From Thalassotalea euphylliae (GTDB taxonomy: Bacteria; Pseudomonadota; Gammaproteobacteria; Enterobacterales; Alteromonadaceae), in the NCBI RefSeq assembly GCF_003390335.1, contig NZ_QUOU01000001.1, positions 3,844,001 through 3,908,000 of the forward strand: a stretch of DNA of 64,000 nucleotides. Direction: 5' to 3'. Positions within the stretch are counted from its first letter, which is position 1; every line of letters begins with the position of its first letter. The position numbers were made by a program, and so were the translations under genes. The notes beneath the pieces were generated by a model that was not told the DNA's origin, ran no database searches, and saw only the letters and a list, made by a program, of their open reading frames with translations. This document shows positions 46,091 to 53,860 of the stretch, in pieces.

Positions 46091-47098
46091 TTAGTCGGCT
46101 TTTTCTGCCGGAACCGCTCGCTGATGTTCGGCTGGTGTATCCGCTTCTATTTGATTCTTAACAAGTCGATAGCTGATACGCATTTTAAATGGTTCTTCTG
46201 GCGTCGTAAGATAAAATGGAAAATTATCAATATTCGGGCTATTGGGGTAAAACTGTGGCTCTAAGCAAATCCCCCCAAAACTTTCGAATTTTCCGCCAAG
46301 AAATTCACCGGTATAAACTTGTAAACCTGGGTAACCACTGCACACATGTAGCTGCAATTGTTTGTCTGGGCTAATTAATATGCCATGAGATTCGTCTGCA
46401 GGCCGACTAACAACAAAGTTGTGATCTAAACTGTCTTTCGGCTGTTGTGGGTCAAGTACGCGTGGCTTGCGAAAATCAAGGGGCGTGTCATCTACAGGAC
46501 TAATTTCTCCCGTTGGCACGTTAGCGTCATCCACTTGGGTAAAATTGTCCGCAAATATTTGCAGAATATGGCCTGCGGCGCTTTCCCCAACCCCCGCTAA
46601 ATTAAAATAAGGATGAGTGGTTGGGCCAATCACAGTAGCTTGCTCGGTCGTTACTTTAATATCGATATCTAACGAACTATCGTTATTTAAGTGGTAGGTA
46701 ACCCAATAATGCATCGCCCCGGGATAGCCATTGTGGCCGTCTGGTAATTCACACTTTAACGTCAGCACTTGCGCTTCTTGGGCAACTAATTCCCAACAAA
46801 GGTGACTAATACTCTGTTCACCACCATGCAGGTGGTTTTTCCCTTCATTGGCTTGCAGTTGATATTCTTGCTCATCAATGGAAAATGCCGCGCCGCCAAT
46901 GCGGTTAGCGTATGGACCAACTATCGCACCGTGGTAAAAAGGGTCTTCCAAATAATCGCTAAGTGTTGAATAACCTAGAATGATATTTCGGTCTTGGCCA
47001 AAAACATCTGTATGCCATTGCAATAGCCGTGCGCCATAATTAGAAATACACACTTCATCACCAGCGTCATTACAAAGTACGAATGAACGTAACTCCAT
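46091..47098 (-). CDS. galM: Aldose 1-epimerase (galactose mutarotase)
   Basis: It interconverts alpha and beta anomers of hexoses. It has 335 residues in a beta-sandwich galactose mutarotase fold. The catalytic His lies in GPTTHPYFNLAG near 178 and the catalytic Glu in GGICLEPQFYPNSPN near 292. The substrate His lies in KNHLHGGEQS near 88. No other sugar gene is adjacent. No clear terminator lies before the rplM promoter region. Confidence 0.93.
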   Translation of the reverse strand: MELRSFVLCNDAGDEVCISNYGARLLQWHTDVFGQDRNIILGYSTLSDYLEDPFYHGAIVGPYANRIGGAAFSIDEQEYQLQANEGKNHLHGGEQSISHLCWELVAQEAQVLTLKCELPDGHNGYPGAMHYWVTYHLNNDSSLDIDIKVTTEQATVIGPTTHPYFNLAGVGESAAGHILQIFADNFTQVDDANVPTGEISPVDDTPLDFRKPRVLDPQQPKDSLDHNFVVSRPADESHGILISPDKQLQLHVCSGYPGLQVYTGEFLGGKFESFGGICLEPQFYPNSPNIDNFPFYLTTPEEPFKMRISYRLVKNQIEADTPAEHQRAVPAEKAD

Positions 47099-47339
47099 AC
47101 ATCTACCCTTTCATTGTTGGTGGTGATAACCACACTTTATTTTCTTCTATATTAGCTGGCTTTTGAATTTGCGTTCAATGATTTAATTGATACATGCGGA
47201 TAAAACAAAATGGGGGACGTGCGGATCGAATACTCGATTTTACGGACAGCTAAAACACTTTATCGATGACGATTTACTGCATCATCTTTTGGTTAAAGAT
47301 AACCACCAAAAAAATAAATAAAAACAATTCTCATTTGGG

Positions 47340-47367
47340 TTTACTTTTGATTTTCAGCTGTTATGAT
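47340..47367 (+). promoter_or_regulatory. Candidate promoter for the structured transcript at 47.37-47.83 kb
   Basis: TTTACT (47340-47345), a 16-bp spacer, and an extended -10 TGTTATGAT (47359-47367). An ATTCTCATTT half-site (47327-47336) upstream resembles one arm of a Fur box, but the other arm is poor. Confidence 0.45.
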
Positions 47368-47546
47368 AGACCACGATTAGAAAATGCCAAGAGCAATCTT
47401 GGAACTGAAGCCCAACTGATACCGACAGGCAGTTGTATGATTTGCGGAGCATTAGCCCAGCTCCAGTTAGCTACCCCCCTAGTTAACACAAATTAATTGC
47501 CTCTAGGTATCTTTTTCAGGGATTCATATTACCAAGGTGAATCGAG

Positions 47547-47630
47547 ATGACATTTTTTAATCGTGAACTAAAGCTGGCGCCACCAGCTAAGGTTTATAGC
47601 GACAAGTTTCCAAGCAAGCTCAGCAGCTGA
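47547..47630 (+). CDS. Possible 27-residue small protein
   Basis: ATG to TGA encodes MTFFNRELKLAP followed by PAKVYSDKFPSKLSS, preceded by AAGGTG 8 nt upstream. It lies inside the candidate RNA at 47372-47829. I do not recognise it. Coding potential rests only on the ribosome-binding-like site and the operon-like position. Confidence 0.25.
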   Translation: MTFFNRELKLAPPAKVYSDKFPSKLSS

Positions 47631-47803
47631 CAGTGACATGTGTGCCCTCAGATAGCACTGTCGGTTAGCTGGGCACCCTAAGTTTATTCCTTGGGTCAGA
47701 CAGCCTGAGGTTGAAACAGTTCACTCCCAGTGAAATGTGTAAGTGATACGTTTGTATCAATGTTACTTTGACAGCTTCCTTGACGGGAAAGCCCACTACT
47801 CTT

Positions 47804-47829
47804 AGCCCACTTTATGTGGGCTTTTTTTT
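47804..47829 (+). terminator. Intrinsic terminator interrupted by the ISL3 element
   Basis: The stem AGCCCAC / GTGGGCT with a TTTAT loop is followed by exactly eight T (47822-47829), then the IS begins. The matching eight T lie at 49122-49129 on the far side of the IS. Confidence 0.85.
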
Positions 47830-47832
47830 GGT

Positions 47833-49026
47833 TCATCGCGGCTTTCCGGGGAAAGCTGCTTTTATCTTTAAAAAGAAATATTCTATATCTCGGTATCCAT
47901 ACGCCATTCGCTTAATCAGTTTGATTTTATTGTTCATGCCTTCCAAGGTACATGTGTTCATCCGATAGATTGCTGAAGAAGTGATGCCATGCAGGTATGG
48001 TTTGAGCCTTTGAGCAAAGGCAATCAATGGTTTAATGCCACTTTCAATGACTTGTTGCCACCAGCATTGCCAGAGATTTTTGGCTTGCTCTTCATCCTCG
48101 CAATACCAAAGTTCTTTGAGTTGCTCACCTAATAGATACACCACCATTAAGTCTCGGTTCATGCTGAGCAGTTCATCTAGGTATCCTTGCTGATGAGTAT
48201 TTAAGTTATCTCGGTTCTTAAGTAAAACCCAACGAGAGCGTTTAACCCAACGCCTGGCCTGCTTGTCATGCTTGAGCTGGTTGGCTTGGTCAACGCGAAC
48301 GCGATCAACAACCTCGCGACCGTATTTAGCCACGACATGAAAAAGGTCGTAAACGATGCGAGCCTGTGGGCAGTGTTGCTTAACTTCCAAGTCGAAGGCC
48401 GTGTTCATGTCCATTGCAACAGCTTCAATTTGCTGGCAATGCTCACCAAGTGACTCAAAGAACGGGCGAATATGCTGCCTTGCTCTACCAACGCCAATCC
48501 AGAGCACTTGGTAAGTGTCCGCGTCTGCGATGACTGTGGCGTATCGATGACCTTTAAACAGGGCAAATTCGTCCATGACTAAGCGTTTTACGCGCGACCA
48601 ATTCGGCGCTTTAACTTGTTGTGCAAGCCGCGCTTTATCAATTTGTTTGATGGTATGCCAATGAAGTCCTGTCACCTCTGAGATATGCTTGATAGGTAGG
48701 ATTGGCAATAACCCTTCGACGTAACTTTGAAGTCGTTTGGTTATCCGGGCGAATGGCTCTAGCCAACGAATTGATTCCGTAACAACACCGCAGTTTGGGC
48801 AGACAATTCGCCGTGTCTTAACAGCTAAGCTCACCTTACGACCCAGCATCGTAGCATCTTGGATATTACGCCAAGACGAATCGTGAATACTGTTAGTTAA
48901 TTGACCACAACGGCATCGACCTGAGCTGTTAGGCTCTAACGTGAAGTGAATGGATGTAGGATTGGTTTCAATATTTGTGACATGAAACCCTTCCCAAAAC
49001 TGGGCAAGAAAAGTAAGCTCTGACAT
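47833..49026 (-). CDS. ISL3 family transposase
   Basis: A 397-residue DDE transposase. The N-terminal zinc-finger region has CRCG and CPNCG. It is followed by a helix-turn-helix (ISEVTGLHWHTIKQIDK) and the DDE domain with KRLVMDEFALFKGHRY (Asp), EAVAMDMNTAFD (Asp) and TCTLEGMNNKIKLIKR (Glu). The stop codon lies inside the left terminal repeat, so the gene runs to the very end of the element. Just before the ATG a 10-bp inverted repeat, AAACGGTAGT/ACTACCGTTT (49029-49089), could hinder translation of read-through transcripts. Confidence 0.93.
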   Translation of the reverse strand: MSELTFLAQFWEGFHVTNIETNPTSIHFTLEPNSSGRCRCGQLTNSIHDSSWRNIQDATMLGRKVSLAVKTRRIVCPNCGVVTESIRWLEPFARITKRLQSYVEGLLPILPIKHISEVTGLHWHTIKQIDKARLAQQVKAPNWSRVKRLVMDEFALFKGHRYATVIADADTYQVLWIGVGRARQHIRPFFESLGEHCQQIEAVAMDMNTAFDLEVKQHCPQARIVYDLFHVVAKYGREVVDRVRVDQANQLKHDKQARRWVKRSRWVLLKNRDNLNTHQQGYLDELLSMNRDLMVVYLLGEQLKELWYCEDEEQAKNLWQCWWQQVIESGIKPLIAFAQRLKPYLHGITSSAIYRMNTCTLEGMNNKIKLIKRMAYGYRDIEYFFLKIKAAFPGKPR

Positions 49027-49028
49027 AG

Positions 49029-49089
49029 AAACGGTAGTTTGGGTGTTGTTTTTGTTTTGGCGAACTAAACATTACCTTTACTACCGTTT
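49029..49089 (-). repeat. Inverted repeat in the ISL3 transposase leader
   Basis: AAACGGTAGT (49029-49038) and ACTACCGTTT (49080-49089) form a perfect 10-bp stem with a 41-nt loop ending 2 bp before the transposase start codon. Such structures in IS leaders can block translation from outside transcripts; that role is inferred. Confidence 0.6.
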
Positions 49090-49167
49090 TCATTTCTAGT
49101 CCCGCTAATATGCGAAGAACCTTTTTTTTGCGTGCAAAGTCGTTGTGCCAATTGACATAAATATACT

Positions 49168-49192
49168 TTGGGGATCGTTATATTGTCCCCAA
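49168..49192. other. Hairpin near the ISL3 right flank
   Basis: TTGGGGA, an 11-nt loop, and TCCCCAA form a perfect 7-bp stem between the IS and the ATP-grasp gene. It has no clear T-tract on either side, so I do not call it a terminator. Confidence 0.35.
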
Positions 49193-49263
49193 ACTGATAC
49201 AAGTTAAGCGGCTTGACCTGTCGCGATAGCGCATTCAATCACACCACTAAACTCTCAGTTTAC

Positions 49264-50139
49264 TTAAATAGCCAGTTTTTGCATTTTCGCAGCAAAGGCT
49301 TGAGCGAAGCGAGTGGCGGATTGTTCGTCCATATTAAAATACAGTGAAGGTTCAATTAGTTCAGCTTCCATTAACGCGAACGTGTCGCCACTGCGGACAA
49401 AGTCAACTCTGGCATACAACGGCATTTCACGAATTACTGCTAATGCAACACTCGCTTGGCGCACTAGCTCTTCCTCAGGCGCTACCGCGGTTAATCGACC
49501 ACCATGCTCTTCTTGCACTCTAAAATCATCTTGTTTGGGAGTTTTTAAAATAGCATGGCTGTAATTGCCATCGAAATAGAACAGTGAAAACTCTCCCTCT
49601 TCGATCACACTTTCCATAAAGGGTTGTACCATAAAGTTGCGCGTAGCAAAGGCATCTCTTAGCTCGGCTAATTTGGCTTGGTAATTCTCTTTAGTAAGCC
49701 AAAAAGTGTTATCAGCGTTGGCTGAAATACGCGGTTTTAATACGATTTGCTCCGCGTCAAAGTGTTCAAAAAACGCAGGCAGTTCACTGGCCTCAAAATG
49801 CTCTCGCCAAAGCGTTGGCACTATGTTCACTTGCTTAGCCTCTAGCTCTTTTAAATAAAGCTTATCAATATTCCATTGCATTACCGCTAAACTGTTTTCC
49901 AAATGCGCACTCGATTGTTCGATTTTCGCTAACACTTGCATAAACTTATCGGCATCGTCTTGATAATCCCAAGGCGAGCGAACAATTACCGCATGGAAGT
50001 CGTCCCAATTAACTTTAGTGTCACGCCATGAAATCATTTCCATCTGCCAACCAAGCTCAGCCAGAGGTTGCGCTAATAAATCATCGTAAGCTTCAAAGTT
50101 TTCCAAACTGTCCATAGTTAAAATTGCGCAACGTTTCAT
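49264..50139 (-). CDS. ATP-grasp domain protein (DcsG/glutathione synthetase-like)
   Basis: A 291-residue cytoplasmic enzyme of the ATP-grasp superfamily, which joins a carboxylate to an amine or similar nucleophile with ATP. The N-domain has HAVIVRSPWDYQDD near residue 50-63; the RSxWDY motif is typical of the DcsG-like group. The ATP-grasp part has IVLKPRISANADNTF near 152, FMVQPFMESVIEEGEFSLF (about 185-203) and the metal-site segment ALMEAELIEPSLYF near 260. No biosynthetic partner genes are adjacent, so the substrate is unknown. Confidence 0.75.
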   Translation of the reverse strand: MKRCAILTMDSLENFEAYDDLLAQPLAELGWQMEMISWRDTKVNWDDFHAVIVRSPWDYQDDADKFMQVLAKIEQSSAHLENSLAVMQWNIDKLYLKELEAKQVNIVPTLWREHFEASELPAFFEHFDAEQIVLKPRISANADNTFWLTKENYQAKLAELRDAFATRNFMVQPFMESVIEEGEFSLFYFDGNYSHAILKTPKQDDFRVQEEHGGRLTAVAPEEELVRQASVALAVIREMPLYARVDFVRSGDTFALMEAELIEPSLYFNMDEQSATRFAQAFAAKMQKLAI

Positions 50140-50276
50140 TATTTACCTCTTTAATTGTTAATAAGTTGTTCATCTTGCAACTAAAGTATATTGAATACAA
50201 ATATTGGGCATGATTTTTTTTGCCGCACGTTTTACTATAGGCAGATAAGCGTTTTTCAGATAAATAACAGCCCCAC

Positions 50277-51128
50277 ATGCTACAAGTAGATGAGTCGGTT
50301 TTAAAAGATATTGGCCGTGGCTTTTCGGTGCCAGCTCAGCCCAGTTTACTATTAGAATTGCAAGACAAAGTAAAACAAGGTGAACCGAACCTAGACGAAA
50401 TTGCCGAGCTGATTGCTCAAGATATCTCCGTCAGTGCGAAAGTACTGAAAACAATTAATAGCCCACTGTATGGTTTAGCCAGAAAAATTGCCGACATTCC
50501 CAAGTCGGTTAAATATATTGGCCTTGATGGCATAGTGTCATTGGTCACCAGTGACTTAATTCAAAAGAGCTTTCGCCAGCAAGACTGTAGCATTTCGCTA
50601 GAAAGCTTTTGGGATAACGCCAGCAATATTGCTAATACCGCAGTATTTATTGGTCAAAAGCTACACCGTCGCATCGCCAAAGAAAAGTTATTTACGCTGG
50701 GCTTGTTTCACGATTGTGGCATTCCCATTATGGCGATCAAGTACCATAACTATCAAGACGTGCTTGATCATGCCGAGAAAAACCCAAGCGAGGTGATCAC
50801 GGCGGTTGAAGAGCGAGCATTTCAGGTTCACCACGCAACTATTGGCTATTACGTGGCAACGTCTTGGCGATTGCCACCTGATATTTGTCAGTTGATCTTG
50901 CGTCACCACGAACGAGACTTTTTAACTAAGCTCGATGGCAGCGAAGCGCAGCTAGCCTTTGCCATTCTAAAAATGGCGGAAAACATCGTCCACCAACACA
51001 AATTTTTTAGACCCTCATCTGACTGGCAATATCTTCAAGACAGTGTATTTACCGTGTTAGACTGCGATGAGTACGATTACCAAGACCTGCTCGAAGACTT
51101 AGACGAAGCACTTACTTCAGTTCGTTAA
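50277..51128 (+). CDS. HDOD domain signalling protein (second copy)
   Basis: 283 residues, a paralogue of the HDOD gene at 36778. It has the same architecture: QPSLLLELQDKV, ISVSAKVLKTINSPLYGLA, IPKSVKYIGLDGIVSLV, and LFTLGLFHDCGIPIMAIK, where His-Asp is kept, unlike the first copy. The rest of the HD metal site is not convincing, so a non-catalytic signalling role is more likely. Its 3' end overlaps the convergent TPR gene by 17 bp. Confidence 0.85.
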   Translation: MLQVDESVLKDIGRGFSVPAQPSLLLELQDKVKQGEPNLDEIAELIAQDISVSAKVLKTINSPLYGLARKIADIPKSVKYIGLDGIVSLVTSDLIQKSFRQQDCSISLESFWDNASNIANTAVFIGQKLHRRIAKEKLFTLGLFHDCGIPIMAIKYHNYQDVLDHAEKNPSEVITAVEERAFQVHHATIGYYVATSWRLPPDICQLILRHHERDFLTKLDGSEAQLAFAILKMAENIVHQHKFFRPSSDWQYLQDSVFTVLDCDEYDYQDLLEDLDEALTSVR

Positions 51129-52446
51129 TATGCATCAATTGTTGGCTTATTTTGCGCCTTAACTGCAAATAGGCCAACAGCACAATAATCAGTAACACGA
51201 CGGCAACTGACAGCATGATCCGATAGTTTTTCGTGGTTTGTTGCTGCGCTGCCAACCGCTTGTGAACTTCTTCAGAATTTAAACGAATCACTTCATTGTT
51301 AAGTTTCGCCACACCGAGCACTTTCGTTGCTTGTTGTTGGCGGATTAGCTTTTCATTTGCCAGATTAAAATAGCCTTGATGCACTTTAGCCAACACTGGG
51401 TAGTCTTGCTGATGTGCATGCCAGTGAATTAATAATTCAAACAAGCCTAAGCGCGATATATTTTCCAGCGATTGACTCGTCAGGAATTCGGCGAAGTGCT
51501 GCTCAATCACCTGTTTTACACAATCAAATTGCGCCAACTGCGCACACGCCAAGCCAGTTAATACGGCAAGCTTTTCCTCAAACGAAGGGGCGCGATAATC
51601 TGTTTTCAAAATATACGCATCTCTAACCGCCAATACTTGCTCAAAATCCCCCTGTAAATAGGCTAAATAGCTTTGGGCATAATGATATAAATACTGCTCA
51701 AAATCGCTTGGTGATTGGGGCAGCTTATCGCCATATAGCATCAAGCGTTGCGCTGCCAAGCTCAACTCGCCAGCATCAAGGTATGCATCAACCAAATTAA
51801 ACAAGGTGACTAAGTAGTCATCAGCGCCAATCTGCTCGCTTAATATAAGTGCTTTTTCCGCTTCTTCCGCTGACAGTTGGTTTTGATCTAGCATGTAGTA
51901 CACAAAAGACAATTGATTATGTGTCACTAGCTGCAAGCCTGGATTTTTCATGTCTGCAGCCATCTGATTCAACTCATACAAGCGCTTTAACGCGTGTTGG
52001 GTATTGTCGTCGTAGACATTGCAAAATGAAAAGTAATTCAGCTCGGCGCGAATCGCCAATGCCGGGCTGTCGCTATTCACCGCATGCGCCATCGACAATT
52101 TTGCCGTAGGGCAACTGTTGTCATCACCAATATTGTTGAAATTTATACTTTGCAAAATATAGGCGTAGGTAAGCTGTTTACTGTCGATGCCAATAGGCGA
52201 TGAAAGCACTGGCGCCAGCATCTCAATAGAAGCTTGGTGCTGATCCTGACAATGTAATCGCACGGCGTTAATCAAGCCGTCAAGAGGTGAGGTGTGCGGT
52301 GTAATAGGCTGCGTAAATTCAGCTAACGTATCTTTGCAAATATGCGGATTTTCCACATTTAGCGATGCCGCCAGCACTTGGCCCATCGCAACAGAAAACA
52401 GCACTGACAAAATCACTAACACTCGAATAATCAAAACGACACTCAA
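51112..52446 (-). CDS. TPR-repeat periplasmic sensor-like protein lacking an output domain
   Basis: 444 residues. A signal peptide or anchor (1-27) is followed by about 330 residues of TPR-like helical repeats (periplasmic), a Gln-rich helix likely to be coiled coil (EEVHKRLAAQQQTTKNY), one membrane segment (IMLSVAVVLLIIVLLAYLQL) and only ~16 cytoplasmic residues ending HINELK. In Alteromonadales this layout normally continues into a GGDEF or histidine kinase domain, so the gene looks truncated after the membrane span. It overlaps the convergent HDOD gene by 17 bp. Confidence 0.7.
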   Translation of the reverse strand: MSVVLIIRVLVILSVLFSVAMGQVLAASLNVENPHICKDTLAEFTQPITPHTSPLDGLINAVRLHCQDQHQASIEMLAPVLSSPIGIDSKQLTYAYILQSINFNNIGDDNSCPTAKLSMAHAVNSDSPALAIRAELNYFSFCNVYDDNTQHALKRLYELNQMAADMKNPGLQLVTHNQLSFVYYMLDQNQLSAEEAEKALILSEQIGADDYLVTLFNLVDAYLDAGELSLAAQRLMLYGDKLPQSPSDFEQYLYHYAQSYLAYLQGDFEQVLAVRDAYILKTDYRAPSFEEKLAVLTGLACAQLAQFDCVKQVIEQHFAEFLTSQSLENISRLGLFELLIHWHAHQQDYPVLAKVHQGYFNLANEKLIRQQQATKVLGVAKLNNEVIRLNSEEVHKRLAAQQQTTKNYRIMLSVAVVLLIIVLLAYLQLRRKISQQLMHINELK

Positions 52447-52550
52447 AATTTACCATTATTTTTATGGAAGTTGCAGACCGATAAATCACCAGCTCTGCTA
52501 AGAAACAAGGACAGACACTATAAACACTGCGCATGCCCTATTTATTCGGC

Positions 52551-52647
52551 TTTACATTAGACCTTAAATTAGGCCTAGAATTGAGCCTAACATTAAGCCC
52601 AGCGTTAAGTCCTAGCACTAAGGCCCGTTAAGTCTATTAGCACTAAG
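52551..52647. repeat. Degenerate ~12-13 bp tandem repeat after the sugar dehydrogenase gene
   Basis: Successive units of the type CCTTAAATTAGG, CCTAGAATTGAG, CCTAACATTAAG, CCCAGCGTTAAGT, CCTAGCACTAAGG run from about 52560 into the stop codon of the dehydrogenase gene at 52643. Confidence 0.75.
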
Positions 52648-53785
52648 CCTTTGGCTCTATGCGCTTAATACCATCGCCATCGGTGCCAACGTAAAGGTAA
52701 CCATCACTGCCTTGCATAAGACTGCGTACGCGCCCGATTCCTTCAAAAAGCTTAGCTTGAGCCTTAATCCCCGTTTCAGTAACGTCGACCAGCACTAAAT
52801 GATGAAACTTGAGTGAGCCAACTAACATTTTCCCTTGCCAATGTGGATATTTGTCGCTGGTAATAAAGACCATACCGGAAGGGGCAATGGATGGAGTCCA
52901 GTACAGTAACGGCTGCTCCATACCCGCTTTTTCAGTTATTTCGGTAAACTTAGTGCCACTGTAATTCACACCATAGCTGATCACTGGCCAACCGTAGTTT
53001 TTACCAGCAGCGACCAAATTAATCTCGTCACCACCTTTAGGCCCGTGCTCGTGCAACCAAATATCGCCAGTTATCGGGTGTTTGGCCATGCCTTGTGGAT
53101 TTCGATGACCATAAGAAAACGTAGCCTTTTTAGCATTGCTTTGCGTGACAAATGGATTGTCTTTGGGGATGCGACCATCGTCGTGGAGGCGATACACTTT
53201 CCCCCCATCAAGTGATAAATCTTGTGGCTTGCGATCACGCTCACCGCGATCACCAATGGAAAAATACACATAGCCATCGTTATCAAACGCTATTCGGCTG
53301 CCAAAATGATGGCGTTTGGTGGTGTTATCACTGCCTTTATACAAAATTTTCTGATGGGTCAGCGTAATTGTTTTTGGATCATATTTGGCACGCATCAAAG
53401 CAGTATTGCTGCCCTCACCTTCACCTTGTGGGCTTGACAAGGTAATGTAAATCCAGCCATTGCGTTGATATTTAGGGTGCAACGCAATATCCAGTAAGCC
53501 ACCTTGGCCCTGGGCAACAATTTCCGGTAGTCCACCAACTTTATCACCCAGCATTTTGCCGTTGCGAATAACCCTAAGCTCACCTTTGCGGTCAGTAACC
53601 AAGATCTCACCTGACGGCAATTGCGCCATGCCCCAAGGGACATCGACAGCTTCTGCAAACTGCTTAACTTGATAAAATTGCTGATCAGCATTGATTGTCA
53701 TTTCAGGGGGCTGAAAAGCACCACAAGCCGCCGATAGCGTTAAAGCGCCGATGGCAAGTGTCGTTTTAGCAAACTTAATCAACAT
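52643..53785 (-). CDS. PQQ-dependent sugar dehydrogenase (YliI/Asd-like)
   Basis: A 380-residue periplasmic or lipid-anchored beta-propeller oxidoreductase of the soluble aldose dehydrogenase family. The signal sequence ends ALTLSAACG, a possible but atypical lipobox. Family motifs include DVPWGMAQLPSGEILVTDR near 50-67, QGQGGLLDIALHPKY near 95, HHFGSRIAFDNDGYVYFSIGDRGER (about 158-182; catalytic His expected at its start), and HEHGPKGGDEINLV near 243. The sugar substrate is unknown. A 12-13 bp repeat runs out from its stop codon. Confidence 0.88.
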   Translation of the reverse strand: MLIKFAKTTLAIGALTLSAACGAFQPPEMTINADQQFYQVKQFAEAVDVPWGMAQLPSGEILVTDRKGELRVIRNGKMLGDKVGGLPEIVAQGQGGLLDIALHPKYQRNGWIYITLSSPQGEGEGSNTALMRAKYDPKTITLTHQKILYKGSDNTTKRHHFGSRIAFDNDGYVYFSIGDRGERDRKPQDLSLDGGKVYRLHDDGRIPKDNPFVTQSNAKKATFSYGHRNPQGMAKHPITGDIWLHEHGPKGGDEINLVAAGKNYGWPVISYGVNYSGTKFTEITEKAGMEQPLLYWTPSIAPSGMVFITSDKYPHWQGKMLVGSLKFHHLVLVDVTETGIKAQAKLFEGIGRVRSLMQGSDGYLYVGTDGDGIKRIEPKA

Positions 53786-53860
53786 AATTTTCTCTTTTTG
53801 TTTGTTTTAGCTGTTTTAGTTGTAGTACTTGTCTTACCCAGCGTTAATTAACTTGGTCAA

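Larger units (their letters stand above)
47372..47829 (+). ncRNA. Candidate structured RNA with intrinsic terminator
   Basis: Between a good extended -10 and a strong terminator lie ~455 nt with no sizeable gene but several hairpins. These are GTGCCC/GGGCAC (47642-47647 with 47671-47676), TTCACT-CCC-AGTGAA (47720-47734), TGATAC-GTTT-GTATCA (47744-47759) and the terminator stem. I compared it from memory with 6S RNA, tmRNA, 4.5S RNA, RNase P RNA and common riboswitches and recognised none. It contains a 27-codon reading frame (47547-47630), so it could also be a small mRNA. Confidence 0.4.
47830..49121 (-). mobile_element. ISL3 family insertion sequence, complete, with 8-bp target duplication
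   Basis: 1292 bp. The ends are inverted repeats: GGTTCATCGC at 47830 and GCGAAGAACC ending at 49121, 9 of 10 positions matching, with weaker matching for ~15 bp more (GGG..AG). The flanking TTTTTTTT at 47822-47829 and 49122-49129 is an 8-bp direct repeat, the duplication size known for ISL3. It holds one intact transposase gene. Confidence 0.9.

Noticed and set aside
47266..47496. 76-codon plus-strand frame upstream of the candidate RNA
   Set aside because: It has no ribosome site, low-complexity sequence, and it crosses the predicted promoter.
47372..47829. 6S RNA, tmRNA, 4.5S RNA, RNase P RNA or a manganese (yybP-ykoY) riboswitch
   Set aside because: None of the conserved sequence blocks of these RNAs were seen on either strand; the similarity was limited to generic hairpins.
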